DNA of 64,000 nucleotides from Thalassococcus_A lentus (GCF_028023555.1 NZ_JAQIOY010000002.1:1-64000); one strand, 5' to 3'. Counted from the stretch's first letter, positions 1-8,765 are shown. The notes: a model not told the origin generated them from the sequence alone. Made by a program: numbers and translations.

Positions 1-696
1 AAGCTGCCTGCGGATGTCTCAGAGGCCGAGCTGTTCGCCCTGATTGACCAGTTGAACGCCGACCCCGCCGTGCATGGCATCCTGTGCCAGTTCCCGGTGC
101 CGGATCATCTGGATGAACGTGCGGTCGTGGCGCGCATTGATCCGTCCAAGGACGTGGACGGCCTGAGCGTGGTGAACGCAGGCCTGCTGGCCAGCGGCGA
201 AAAGGGCCTGGTGTCCTGCACGCCGCTTGGCTGCCTGATGCTGCTGCGCGATCAGATCGGTGACATGACCGGGATGGAGGCTGTGGTGATCGGACGCTCG
301 AACCTGTTCGGCAAACCCATGGGTCAGCTACTGCTGCAGCAGAACTGCACGGTGACGATCGCGCATTCGCGCACGCGCGACCTGGCCGAGGTCTGCCGCC
401 GCGCCGATATCCTCGTGGCGGCCGTGGGCCGCGCGGAAATGGTGCAGGCCGACTGGATCAAACCGGGCGCAACGGTGATCGACGTCGGCATCACCCGCAT
501 CCCGCACCCCGAAAAACCGGGCAAGACCAAACTGCTGGGCGACGTGAACTACGCCGAGGCCCGCGAAGTCGCCAAAGCCATTACCCCCGTCCCGGGCGGC
601 GTCGGCCCCATGACAATCGCATGCCTGCTCGCAAACACTCTCACCGCATGCTGCAGAGCAAACAAAATAAATGAACCAAAAGGTCTAACGGCGTAA
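1..696 (+). CDS. folD: FolD, methylene-THF dehydrogenase/cyclohydrolase (5' truncated)
   Basis: This is the C-terminal 231 residues of the bifunctional cytosolic enzyme that converts 5,10-methylene-THF to 10-formyl-THF with NADP. The frame is open from base 1, so the true start and the catalytic lysine region lie outside the window. Visible family blocks are KDVDGLSVVNAG, the Rossmann motif VVIGRSNLFGKPMGQLL and the C-terminal PVPGGVGPMT signature. The TAA stop at 694-696 follows a short Lys/Asn-rich tail. It is followed by a convergent thioesterase gene, with a GC-rich repeat between the two. Confidence 0.95.
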   Translation, partial: KLPADVSEAELFALIDQLNADPAVHGILCQFPVPDHLDERAVVARIDPSKDVDGLSVVNAGLLASGEKGLVSCTPLGCLMLLRDQIGDMTGMEAVVIGRSNLFGKPMGQLLLQQNCTVTIAHSRTRDLAEVCRRADILVAAVGRAEMVQADWIKPGATVIDVGITRIPHPEKPGKTKLLGDVNYAEAREVAKAITPVPGGVGPMTIACLLANTLTACCRANKINEPKGLTA

Positions 697-793
697 AGCT
701 GACCGGCTGGTGCAGGCAAATTGCAGAAGCGGATGTGAGCCCTGTGCACCACCGCTTGCACGTCCGGGTTTTGCCCCCGAAATTCAGTCGGTT

Positions 794-865
794 TCTTTGT
801 GCTCCAAATATCCCGGGGGGTTCGGGGGGCTGGCCCCCCGATTGGTCGGCGCGCCTCAAGGCGCG
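794..865. repeat. GC-rich double-hairpin intergenic repeat, copy 1
   Basis: This element matches 41311-41382 closely over about 70 bases. It has a conserved left part (TCTTTGTG, CAAATATCCC), a perfect hairpin at 823-840 (CGGGGGG, loop CTGG, CCCCCCG) and a second hairpin at 850-865 (GCGCC, loop TCAA, GGCGC). It sits between the ends of convergent genes (folD and the thioesterase), as copy 2 does. A REP-like element, possibly acting as a bidirectional transcript end, is the simplest reading. No T-run follows either hairpin. Confidence 0.8.
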
Positions 866-889
866 GCGAAAATCTCTTGATCCAAGACC

Positions 890-1312
890 TTAGACAAGCA
901 CAGGCACCATGGTTCCAGTCAGTAGAGCCACATGTTTTTCCTTGCCTTGGTCCGAGGCGAAAACATCCGCCTGAACAACCAAGAGGCGCCGGCCAGGTTT
1001 GATAACGCGCCCGCGCGCAATCAACGCATCACCCACCGCCGGGGCCAGAAGGTTGATCTTCATCTCGGATGTCACCACCTCGAACGACGGCTCCAAAAGG
1101 CTCAGCGCGGAATAGCCAGCCGCGCTGTCACCAAGGCCAAAGGTCAGCGCAGCATGGGCAAATCCCTGTTGTTGGCCTGTTTCGGGGCGTATGGGAGCCG
1201 TTATTTCGACTGTACCGGGCGCGATAGCCGTCAAGGAGGCCTGAAAGCTGGCCATCATGCCCTGCCGGGCGAAACTGGATTGAATGCGGGTCTTGAGCTC
1301 ATCAGGTGTCAT
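890..1312 (-). CDS. PaaI-type hotdog-fold thioesterase
   Basis: A 140-residue protein with the hotdog thioesterase pattern. The helix segment around residues 50-70 (QQQGFAHAALTFGLGDSAAG) corresponds to the PaaI block, with Asp62 at the position of the catalytic acid. The canonical HGG is replaced here by FAHA, which is a deviation. The ATG at 1312 was chosen because the upstream in-frame extension is Arg/Cys-rich and not family-like. It lies 43 bp downstream of pdeM on the same strand and is probably co-transcribed. It likely hydrolyses an acyl-CoA; the substrate cannot be told from sequence. Confidence 0.8.
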   Translation of the reverse strand: MTPDELKTRIQSSFARQGMMASFQASLTAIAPGTVEITAPIRPETGQQQGFAHAALTFGLGDSAAGYSALSLLEPSFEVVTSEMKINLLAPAVGDALIARGRVIKPGRRLLVVQADVFASDQGKEKHVALLTGTMVPVLV

Positions 1313-1355
1313 GCTCCATGCGTGACACGATGTGCAGGGCGCCGCAACAAATTCG

Positions 1356-2024
1356 CTAGCGCGGCATCGGAATGGCACGCGCATGGGTGCCGATCAGAAT
1401 GGCCCGGGCCTCGGGCTGCATCAATTTATTCAAGACCGCAGAATGGGTATGCAGGCCGCCGGTATAGGCGCCATATGCCGGAAGGATCAGCCTTTGAGTA
1501 TCATATAGAAAACAGGGTTTTGTCAGGCTTCGCCCTCGCAGGTCCAGCCGCGCCTTTGGGTGATAGTGCCCCGATACTTCACCGGCCGAGACAGGACCGG
1601 CGCACGCAATGTGCCGAAACACGAGCGGACCCAGAGAAAAATCGGCCTTGTGGGTTCCGCCCAGAGCGACCGGACCGGGATCATGATTGCCTTCGATCCA
1701 GATCCAGTTCCGGCCCGCCTGAAGCCGTGTAATCCAGAGCTGTTCGTCTTCGGGCAAGGCGGCATCGATCCCTGGCGCATCAAAGCTGTCGCCCAGACAA
1801 ATCACGCTTTGCGCGCCGGTGGCATCCAGATCGGCCTCGAGCCGCATCAGGGTTTCGCGGGTCTCGTAGGGGGGCAGTGGTGCGCCGCCAACGGCTGACA
1901 GGCGCGCTGACTTTCCCAAGTGCAGGTCTGAGACAACCAACAGGCCTTTTTCCGGCCAGTAAAGGGCGCCTGACGGACAGGCCACGAGCTGAGCCGTGCA
2001 AAAGGAAAAGGGGTGCGTGTTCAT
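1356..2024 (-). CDS. pdeM: PdeM-type metallophosphoesterase (ligase-associated nuclease)
   Basis: A 222-residue calcineurin-like phosphoesterase. Metal-binding motifs appear in order: SDLHLGK (Asp33, His35), LGDSFD (Asp79), GNHD (113-115) and SGHYHPK (His153, His155). This arrangement and length match the ligase-associated DNA damage response endonuclease family. That family normally sits beside an Lhr-type helicase, an ATP-dependent ligase and an exonuclease. None of those partners is next to it here: upstream is a divergent VWA gene and downstream a thioesterase. The family assignment is firm; the DNA-repair role is inferred from homologues. Confidence 0.85.
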   Translation of the reverse strand: MNTHPFSFCTAQLVACPSGALYWPEKGLLVVSDLHLGKSARLSAVGGAPLPPYETRETLMRLEADLDATGAQSVICLGDSFDAPGIDAALPEDEQLWITRLQAGRNWIWIEGNHDPGPVALGGTHKADFSLGPLVFRHIACAGPVSAGEVSGHYHPKARLDLRGRSLTKPCFLYDTQRLILPAYGAYTGGLHTHSAVLNKLMQPEARAILIGTHARAIPMPR

Positions 2025-2112
2025 GCTGTGTTCTTGCCTGAGCGGTCAGTGCATCGCAAGCGGAATTGTCCACGGCACTGGACAGGCTGCATGCGAAGTG
2101 CGACGCTTTGCT

Positions 2113-2832
2113 ATGCCTTTTGCACCCGTCCTGCGTGCCGGGGCCGTCTGGGCCGCTCTGTTTGGACCCATGGCGCCCGCAACGGCGCAAACCAGCTGCA
2201 CCGAAGATGCGATGATCGTCTTCGATGGCTCGGGGTCGATGGCAGAAATTGGCTTTAACCTTATCGGCACGCCCCGGATATCCGAAGCCCGCGAAGCCAT
2301 GCGGCAGGTCATGCCGGAAATCTCGAACCTGCGCCGTCTGGGCCTGATTATTTATGGTCCCGGCGGAGATAAAACATGTGAAAACATAGATTTACGGTTT
2401 GGTCCTAAAGCAGGTGCCGGCCCGCAGATATTGCGCGACGTCGAATCCTTGCAGCCCGCAGGCGGGACGCCACTGACCCTGTCTGTACAAATCGCGGCGG
2501 AGGCGCTGCAATACCGCAGCCAGCCGGGGACCATCGTGTTGGTGACAGATGGGGATGAAACCTGTGGTGGGGCGCCATGCGAGCTTGCAGCACAGTTTGC
2601 CGCCAATTCTGCGGGATTGGTGGTGCATGTGATTGGCTACAAAGTCAGGGGCGATCATTTTTCGTGGGGTGGCTCGGACGATACGGACTATAGCGATTCG
2701 ACTTCGGTGGCGCGTTGTCTGGCCGAACAGACCGGGGGGCTCTACGTCGGGGCCGAGACGATCGAGGATTTGATTGGCGCCTTGCGGGTCACCTTAGGCT
2801 GCACTGTTTTGGGTTCGCTGGATATTCGCTGA
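2113..2832 (+). CDS. Secreted von Willebrand factor A domain protein
   Basis: A 239-residue protein with an N-terminal signal peptide (hydrophobic core about 5-20, likely cleavage after ATA at residue 25). The VWA domain has a complete MIDAS: DGSGS at 38-42, Thr119 in GGTP, and the TDGDE loop near 146. This predicts Mg-dependent ligand binding in the periplasm or outside the cell. Cysteines at TSCTED, KTCEN, ETCGGAPCE, ARCLAE and GCTVL suggest disulphides. The ATG at 2113 places the signal peptide at the N terminus; the longer upstream extension overlaps pdeM. Function unknown beyond binding. Confidence 0.8.
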   Translation: MPFAPVLRAGAVWAALFGPMAPATAQTSCTEDAMIVFDGSGSMAEIGFNLIGTPRISEAREAMRQVMPEISNLRRLGLIIYGPGGDKTCENIDLRFGPKAGAGPQILRDVESLQPAGGTPLTLSVQIAAEALQYRSQPGTIVLVTDGDETCGGAPCELAAQFAANSAGLVVHVIGYKVRGDHFSWGGSDDTDYSDSTSVARCLAEQTGGLYVGAETIEDLIGALRVTLGCTVLGSLDIR

Positions 2833-2900
2833 GCGCGGAAATCACATCGAGGGCATTGGATCCGGGCTTGCCCCACAGCCATCCGCGCTACCTAAAACGC

Positions 2901-4256
2901 ATGAGCAGCACGGATGATCCTTTCGCAAAATCCTCGGAGCTTCAGCAGAGGCGGGGCATCCGCGTGCCATCAGGCCGCCTGAGCCGCGCAGCGCGCATCG
3001 GGTCGATGAGTACCGGCATACTGGGCGCCATGGCGGCGGGTGGAACCCGGGCGCTGCTCTCGGGGGAAAGGCCAAAGGCCCGCGACCTTCTGTTGACCCC
3101 GGCCAACGCGCGACGCTTGGCGGATGAACTGGCCCGGATGCGCGGCGCGGCTATGAAAATGGGTCAGTTGCTCTCCATGGAGGCCTCGGACATCCTGCCG
3201 CCTGAACTGGCCGAGGTTTTGTCCCGCTTGCGCGCTGACGCCGATCACATGCCCCCGCGGCAGCTGAAACAGGTGTTGATCGGCGAATACGGCCCCGATT
3301 TCTTGCGCCGTTTCAATAAGTTCGATGTCAGACCTATTGCGGCGGCTTCGATCGGGCAGGTGCACCGGGTCGAAACCCATGATGGACGCAGGCTCGCGCT
3401 GAAAATCCAATACCCGGGTGTCCGGCAGTCCATTGATGCCGATGTGGCAAACCTTGGGGCCTTGTTGCGCGCCTCCCGCCTGCTGCCGGCCGAGGTTGCG
3501 CTTGATCCGCTTTTGGATGAAGCGCGGCGGCAGCTGCATGAAGAGGCGGACTACATCCGCGAGGCAGACCATTTGCGCCACTTCGCTGATCTGATTGGAG
3601 AAGATCCTCATTTCGTGGTTCCGGCTGTGCATTCGGATTTTTGCACGGGAAACATACTGGCAATGGATTTTGTCCAGAGCGCGCCTATCGAGACCGTGGA
3701 AGCAGCCGATCAGGCAACACGAGACGCGGTGGCCACCCGATTGTTTTCGCTATTTGCCAATGAGTTGTTGGACTGGCGCGTTATTCAGACAGATCCGAAT
3801 TTCGCCAACTACCGATGGCAATCAGACCGGGGCCGGATCGTTCTGCTGGACTTTGGTGCGGCCCGTCCGTTCCCCATGGCGTTTTCGAACCGGATGCGTG
3901 ATGTGCTGGCGTTGGGGCAGTCGGGGCAGGGCGATGCGGTGATGCAGCAGCTGGTGCAGGCAGATGTTTTGCCTGCGGACCTGCCGGACGGCCAGCGCTG
4001 CATTATCGATGAGATGATGGCCCTGAGCCTTCCGATGCTGAGCGCTGATAGGATCGATTTTGGCGACACTCGTTTGTTGGCGTCGCTGCGCGATCTGGGC
4101 ATGCGCCTGGGCAGCGACGAAGGCTTTCGGCATATTCCGCCATGGGACGTGCTTTACATGCAGCGCAAACTCGGTGGCTTGGTGCTGTTGGCAACGCGGT
4201 TGCGGGCGCGTGTGCCGCTGTCGGAGATTCTCAAGGAGCGGCTCACCACGGCCTGA
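2901..4256 (+). CDS. ABC1/ADCK (COQ8-like) atypical kinase
   Basis: A 451-residue protein of the AarF/UbiB/COQ8 family, involved in ubiquinone biosynthesis. Diagnostic motifs are KxGQ (KMGQLLSMEASDILP, 86-100), AAASIGQVH near 148, LKIQYPG near 168, QTDPNFANYRW at 297-306 and LLDFGA with Asp317. QTDPNFANY resembles the mitochondrial COQ8 metal-binding loop more than the HADPHPGN of E. coli UbiB. The ATG at 2901 gives a family-like N terminus; the longer ORF extension overlaps the VWA gene and has no SD. It probably regulates or supports the coenzyme Q complex rather than phosphorylating proteins. Confidence 0.88.
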   Translation: MSSTDDPFAKSSELQQRRGIRVPSGRLSRAARIGSMSTGILGAMAAGGTRALLSGERPKARDLLLTPANARRLADELARMRGAAMKMGQLLSMEASDILPPELAEVLSRLRADADHMPPRQLKQVLIGEYGPDFLRRFNKFDVRPIAAASIGQVHRVETHDGRRLALKIQYPGVRQSIDADVANLGALLRASRLLPAEVALDPLLDEARRQLHEEADYIREADHLRHFADLIGEDPHFVVPAVHSDFCTGNILAMDFVQSAPIETVEAADQATRDAVATRLFSLFANELLDWRVIQTDPNFANYRWQSDRGRIVLLDFGAARPFPMAFSNRMRDVLALGQSGQGDAVMQQLVQADVLPADLPDGQRCIIDEMMALSLPMLSADRIDFGDTRLLASLRDLGMRLGSDEGFRHIPPWDVLYMQRKLGGLVLLATRLRARVPLSEILKERLTTA

Positions 4257-4291
4257 GCATACTGGCCTGAGGATACTGGCCTGAGGATACT
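4250..4291. repeat. Tandem repeat, three 14-bp units
   Basis: Three direct copies of GGCCTGAGGATACT lie at 4250-4263, 4264-4277 and 4278-4291; the first differs by one base (C for G). The first copy contains the TGA stop of the ABC1 kinase gene. The array therefore duplicates the stop-codon region into the short gap before the convergent SDR gene. It looks like a slippage product with no evident function. Confidence 0.85.
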
Positions 4292-4299
4292 GGGCGCGA

Positions 4300-4944
4300 T
4301 CAGACCAAACCAAGCTCTGATACGATCCGGGCCGCCTCATCATGCGGCGAGGCCAGCACGCTGCGATCTTCACCCGGAAAGAACCGTGCCCGCGTGGCTG
4401 TCGCCAAAGGGGCCGGGGTGGTGATGTGAACCTGCGGGCCGGTCTTGGCGGTCTCGGCCTGCCAGCTGCGGACCATCGCGATCTGTGCGGATTTTGTGGT
4501 TCCGTAGTGACCAAAGAACTTCTCACCACCATGGGGATCATCAAAGAAAATGGCCTTGCCGTCGGTGCCCAGAAGCGGCGCAACGAAGGGGATCAGATGC
4601 GCCATGGCGTTGAGATTGACCGAAAGCGATTTGTCCCAATCCTTGGCGTCGAGGTGATGCACAGGGGTCAGTGGTGCGGCATGCACGGCTGTATGCGCCC
4701 AAAGCGCTACGCTGCCCCAGCGGTCATGCACGGACCGGCATAGATGTGCCATGGCATCGCGGTTGGTGATGTCCATCGGAGCCAGAGTCGCGTCGCCGCC
4801 CTTGGCTTTGATCCGGTCATCCAGATCCTCAAGGCCGCCAACAGTGCGGCCAACAGCGATGATGTGATAGGCGGGGGCCAGCGCTTCGGCGAGGGCAAAG
4901 CCCAGCCCGCGCGAGGCACCTGTGATGAGGGCGATCTGTGTCAT
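4300..4944 (-). CDS. SDR-family oxidoreductase-like protein
   Basis: A 214-residue Rossmann protein with the SDR cofactor motif TGASRGLG (8-15) and the YxxxK pair at Tyr147/Lys151 (YGTTK). It is atypical: NNAG is replaced by AHTA near 83, and the stretch where the catalytic Ser usually lies reads FFDDPHGG. It is also shorter than most SDRs. Reduced or altered catalysis is possible. It ends convergently with the ABC1 kinase gene and lies 213 bp downstream of purF on the same strand. The substrate is unknown. Confidence 0.75.
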   Translation of the reverse strand: MTQIALITGASRGLGFALAEALAPAYHIIAVGRTVGGLEDLDDRIKAKGGDATLAPMDITNRDAMAHLCRSVHDRWGSVALWAHTAVHAAPLTPVHHLDAKDWDKSLSVNLNAMAHLIPFVAPLLGTDGKAIFFDDPHGGEKFFGHYGTTKSAQIAMVRSWQAETAKTGPQVHITTPAPLATATRARFFPGEDRSVLASPHDEAARIVSELGLV

Positions 4945-4994
4945 GGGTGCGGTTTGGCCGGGTTAAAGCCAAAGGTCAAGCGGCGGCGCGGGCG

Positions 4995-5045
4995 TCACCG
5001 GTTCTTTGGAGTATTTGGACAGAGAAGAAACGCAGGAACAGGATG
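4995..5045. other. Intergenic stretch with a probable dispersed-repeat fragment
   Basis: The 213-bp gap between the SDR gene and purF (4945-5157) holds no credible ORF. It contains GGAGTATTTGGACAGAGAAG near 5006, a string that resembles one I recall as common between genes in roseobacters. A loosely similar string (TTGGATATTTTGAAAACG) occurs near 26235 before the TerB-like gene. No promoter or terminator stands out. Confidence 0.3.
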
Positions 5046-5157
5046 ATGGATCCTACCTATGGGGGAAATCAATTGGTGCGAGGATATGCGATGGGCCTGC
5101 GCTGGCCCGGCGCTGTGCGGGCCATGCGCACTGACTTCGCCGGCGAAAGCGTTGTGA

Positions 5158-6630
5158 CTATTCGGCGGCTTTCATCTGGAAACCCTTCTGGATCATATCC
5201 GCCGGTTCGACCGGATATTCGCCAGAGAAGCAGGCATCGCAGTACTGAGGGCATTTGCTGTCGCGGCCCTTAGCTTCGCCCACGGCGCGGTAGAGACCAT
5301 CCAGAGAGATGAACTTGAGGCTGTCGACGCCCAGATGGCTGCGCATTTCCTCTTCGCTCATGGTGGCGGCCAGCAGTTTTTCGCGCTGCGGCGTGTCCAC
5401 ACCATAAAAACATGGCCAGGCGGTCGGTGGCGAGGCGATGCGGAAATGAACTTCGGCAGCGCCGGCATCAAGGATCATTTCCTTGATCTTGCGGCTGGTG
5501 GTGCCGCGCACAACGCTGTCGTCCACGAGGATTACGCGCTTCCCTTGAATTAGAGCACGGTTCACGTTGAGTTTGAGGCGCACACCCATGTTTCGAATCT
5601 GTTCGGTCGGTTCGATAAATGTGCGGCCCATGTACTGATTGCGGATGATCCCCATGCCGTAGGGAATGCCGGATTCATGGGCAAAGCCGATCGCCGCTGG
5701 CGTGCCGCTGTCCGGAACTGGGCAGACAAGATCCGCATCCACGGGCGCTTCTCGCGCCAGTTCAACACCGATCTGACGGCGGGTTTCATAGACCGAGCGG
5801 CCGCCAATGATGCTGTCAGGTCGTGAGAAATAGACGTGCTCAAAGATGCAAAAGCGCGGCTGCTGTGGCCGGAAGGGGCGTACGCTTTCGACGCCTTTTT
5901 CGGCGGTGATCACCACCATTTCGCCCGGCTCGATTTCGCGCACGAATTCCGCGCCAATGATATCCAGCGCGCAGGTTTCCGAACTGAGGGCCCAGCCATC
6001 CCCGATCTTGCCCAGCACCAGTGGGCGGACGCCCAGAGGGTCGCGCACACCGATCAGTTTGGTGCGGGTCATGGCCACAACGCTAAAGGCGCCTTCGACA
6101 CGGCGCAGGGCGTCTTCCATGCGTTCAGGAATGTTGCGCTGCAAAGAGCGTGCCATCAGGTGAATGATGCATTCGCTGTCAGATGAGCTTTGGAAGATTG
6201 AACCGCGTTCGATCAACTCGCGGCGCAGGGCGTCGGCATTGGTGATGTTGCCGTTGTGGGCAATGGCCGCGCCGCCCATGGAGAATTCACCAAAGAAGGG
6301 TTGAACGTCGCGAATTGCGGTCTGACCCTTGGAGCCTGCTGTGGAGTAACGCACATGCCCAATGGCGAGCGGGCCGGGCAGGGTTTCCATCAGCGATTGT
6401 TTGGTAAAGTTGTCGCGCACATAGCCAAAGCGCCGTGCAGAGTTGAATCCGGTTTCGGGATCATGGCTGACGATGCCGCCGGCTTCTTGTCCGCGATGCT
6501 GTAGCGCGTGCAGACCCAAGGCTACGAAGTTTGCAGCGTCTGTGACGCCGACGACGCCGAAAATGCCGCACTCCTCCTTGAGTTTATCGCCATCGACGGC
6601 GTCGAAATCAAAGGGATGCGCGGGAGGCAT
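5158..6630 (-). CDS. purF: PurF, amidophosphoribosyltransferase
   Basis: A 490-residue glutamine PRPP amidotransferase, the first committed step of purine synthesis. The Ntn nucleophile is Cys21 in KEECGIFGVVGV, exposed after removal of a short propeptide. The class II glutaminase segment (HVRYSTAGS, HNGNI) is followed by a phosphoribosyltransferase domain with VILVDDSVVRGTTS. I chose the ATG at 6630. A TTG at 6663 with an upstream GAGGGG is an alternative that adds 11 residues. cvpA lies upstream on the same strand, a common arrangement. Confidence 0.96.
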   Translation of the reverse strand: MPPAHPFDFDAVDGDKLKEECGIFGVVGVTDAANFVALGLHALQHRGQEAGGIVSHDPETGFNSARRFGYVRDNFTKQSLMETLPGPLAIGHVRYSTAGSKGQTAIRDVQPFFGEFSMGGAAIAHNGNITNADALRRELIERGSIFQSSSDSECIIHLMARSLQRNIPERMEDALRRVEGAFSVVAMTRTKLIGVRDPLGVRPLVLGKIGDGWALSSETCALDIIGAEFVREIEPGEMVVITAEKGVESVRPFRPQQPRFCIFEHVYFSRPDSIIGGRSVYETRRQIGVELAREAPVDADLVCPVPDSGTPAAIGFAHESGIPYGMGIIRNQYMGRTFIEPTEQIRNMGVRLKLNVNRALIQGKRVILVDDSVVRGTTSRKIKEMILDAGAAEVHFRIASPPTAWPCFYGVDTPQREKLLAATMSEEEMRSHLGVDSLKFISLDGLYRAVGEAKGRDSKCPQYCDACFSGEYPVEPADMIQKGFQMKAAE

Positions 6631-6767
6631 TTGGAGGTCGGTCAAGGGCAGCTCCGAATCCAAGGCAGAAGGATTGCGCCCCTCTTAAGCATTTGAGGCG
6701 CGTCTGTCACGAAAGGATCGTAAAACGTGATGAGTCTGTGTCGCTTTGGCCCGCGTGTCACGAGCGA

Positions 6768-7340
6768 TCAGGCGTCAGAGGCCGACGGTGCATCACACAC
6801 GCCAACCAGCTGTTCGTACTGAGCGGTGATCCAGCCAAGGGCCTGTTCCGGGTTCTGCTCTTCGATACGCCCGGTGAAGCGGCTGAAAACAGCGGCAGAG
6901 CGGCTGTCATCGATCATTGGAATATCCTGTGCCGTGATCACCGTTTCGTAAACGAAAAAGCCAATGGCAACGAGCAGAACGCCCCGGGCGACGCCGAAAA
7001 AGAAGCCGAGCGCCTGATCCAGGCCGCCAAGGGCGGACCGCTGAACCAGCGAGGAAAAGAGCGGCGTGAACAGCGATGTAATCACCAGTGCCAAGGTGAA
7101 GACGGCCGCAAAGGCGGCGATCACCGACAATTCGCAGCTGTCCGCGAGGAATTCGCCCACAATCGGGATTTCCTTGACCAGTGGCTGAACTTGGTCGGCA
7201 AACATGAATGCGACGATGGCTGCCACGACCCAGCCGGCAATGGCCATTGTTTCGCGGACAAGCCCGCGTGAATAGGCCAGCAGGGCCGAAAGCACTATGA
7301 TGACGGCAACAACACCATCCACGACCGTAAAGCCTTCCAT
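6768..7340 (-). CDS. cvpA: CvpA-family membrane protein
   Basis: A 190-residue inner-membrane protein with about four hydrophobic segments (near 5-25, 28-48, 70-95 and 105-130) and a polar C-terminal tail. The VDGVVAVIIVLSALLAYSRG start and the GGLDQALGFFFGVARG block are typical of CvpA. The family was named for colicin V production and is linked to envelope stress and purF. Its position between radA and purF is the usual alphaproteobacterial order. The molecular function is not settled in the family. Confidence 0.9.
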   Translation of the reverse strand: MEGFTVVDGVVAVIIVLSALLAYSRGLVRETMAIAGWVVAAIVAFMFADQVQPLVKEIPIVGEFLADSCELSVIAAFAAVFTLALVITSLFTPLFSSLVQRSALGGLDQALGFFFGVARGVLLVAIGFFVYETVITAQDIPMIDDSRSAAVFSRFTGRIEEQNPEQALGWITAQYEQLVGVCDAPSASDA

Positions 7341-7400
7341 GCGCCCAACTTCCTTCTTGTCTGGGCGCGGTGTGCCGCGCCATCTATTTCACCGGCCGGA

Positions 7401-8765
7401 TCAACCCGCGCCGAATACGTCTCCGACGAAACTGGTCAGATCAGACATCTGAGACAGTTTCATTCCTGCACCTTTGGCGGCTTTGCCACCCTTCGGCATG
7501 ATTGCGGTGGAAAAACCAAGTTTTTGCGCTTCTTTCAACCTGTTTTCGGCCTGACCGACCGGACGCAGGGCGCCAGAGAGGCTTATTTCGCCAAAAACAA
7601 CCGTTTCGGGTGGCAGCGCTGAATCTTCTCGCGCGGAAAGCAGCGCAGCAGCAACGGCGAGGTCGGCGGCGGGTTCAGAGATTTTCATGCCGCCCGCCAC
7701 ATTCAGGTACACATCGAGCCCGGCAAAGGGGATTCCGCAGCGCGATTCGAGCACGGCAAGGATCATGGCGAGCCGCGAGCCATCCCAGCCCACGACGGAC
7801 CGGCGCGGTTGCGAATGCGGGGAAGGTGCGACAAGCGCCTGTAGCTCCACAAGCACCGGGCGTGTGCCTTCGATGCCGGAAAACACCACCGAACCCGGCG
7901 CAGGCTGGCCGCGTTCCGACAAGAACAGTGCCGAGGGGTTGGTGACCTGTGCCAGACCTCCGCCGGTCATTTCAAAGACACCGATTTCGTCGGCCGGGCC
8001 AAAGCGGTTCTTGACCGAGCGCAGGATGCGGAACTGGTGGCCGCGCTCGCCTTCGAAATAGAGCACCGTGTCGACCATATGTTCGACGACGCGTGGCCCT
8101 GCGATCTGGCCGTCTTTGGTAACATGGCCAACCATGATCACCGCGCTGCCGCGTTTCTTGGCGAAACTTGTCAACTCATGTGCGGCTGCGCGAACCTGCG
8201 ACACCGACCCAGGCGCGCTGCCGACATTGTCGGCCCACATGGTCTGTATCGAATCCACGATGGCCAGATCCGGGCGTTCATTGTCCAGAGTTGTCAGGAT
8301 GTCCCGCAAGTTGGTTTCGGCGGCCAGTTGAACCGGCGCATCCGCCAGTCCAAGCCGCTGCGCGCGCAAACGCACCTGCGCGCTGGCTTCTTCGCCGGAC
8401 ACGTAGATGACCTTCAGGCCCGAGCGTGCAAAGGCTGCGGCTGCCTGCAAAAGCAAGGTGGATTTTCCGATGCCCGGATCGCCACCGACCAGAACGGCAG
8501 AGGCGGGCACGAGACCGCCGCCCAGAACGCGGTCCAGTTCATCCAGACCCGCAGCCGTGCGGGGTGGGGGCGCTTCGTTCGCGGCCAGATCGGTCAGGGT
8601 GACGGCCCGCCCGCGTCCTCCCAGCGCCTGCTTTGCGGGCCCTTCGGACAAAGGCTTTTCTTCGGCGATGGTGTTCCATTCGCCGCAGCCGTCGCATCGC
8701 CCTGACCACTTGGAAAAGGCTGCCCCGCAGGATTGGCAGACAAAAGTGAGGGTCGGTTTGGCCAT
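7401..8765 (-). CDS. radA: RadA/Sms DNA repair ATPase
   Basis: A 454-residue protein that processes recombination intermediates. Domains in order: a four-Cys zinc finger (CQSCGAAFSKWSGRCDGC, 10-27), a RecA-like core with Walker A GGDPGIGKST (Lys101), the RadA-specific KNRFG motif near 255, and a C-terminal Lon-like domain (LDVYLNVAGGMKISEPAADL). Length and layout are standard. It lies 60 bp upstream of cvpA on the same strand. Confidence 0.97.
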   Translation of the reverse strand: MAKPTLTFVCQSCGAAFSKWSGRCDGCGEWNTIAEEKPLSEGPAKQALGGRGRAVTLTDLAANEAPPPRTAAGLDELDRVLGGGLVPASAVLVGGDPGIGKSTLLLQAAAAFARSGLKVIYVSGEEASAQVRLRAQRLGLADAPVQLAAETNLRDILTTLDNERPDLAIVDSIQTMWADNVGSAPGSVSQVRAAAHELTSFAKKRGSAVIMVGHVTKDGQIAGPRVVEHMVDTVLYFEGERGHQFRILRSVKNRFGPADEIGVFEMTGGGLAQVTNPSALFLSERGQPAPGSVVFSGIEGTRPVLVELQALVAPSPHSQPRRSVVGWDGSRLAMILAVLESRCGIPFAGLDVYLNVAGGMKISEPAADLAVAAALLSAREDSALPPETVVFGEISLSGALRPVGQAENRLKEAQKLGFSTAIMPKGGKAAKGAGMKLSQMSDLTSFVGDVFGAG

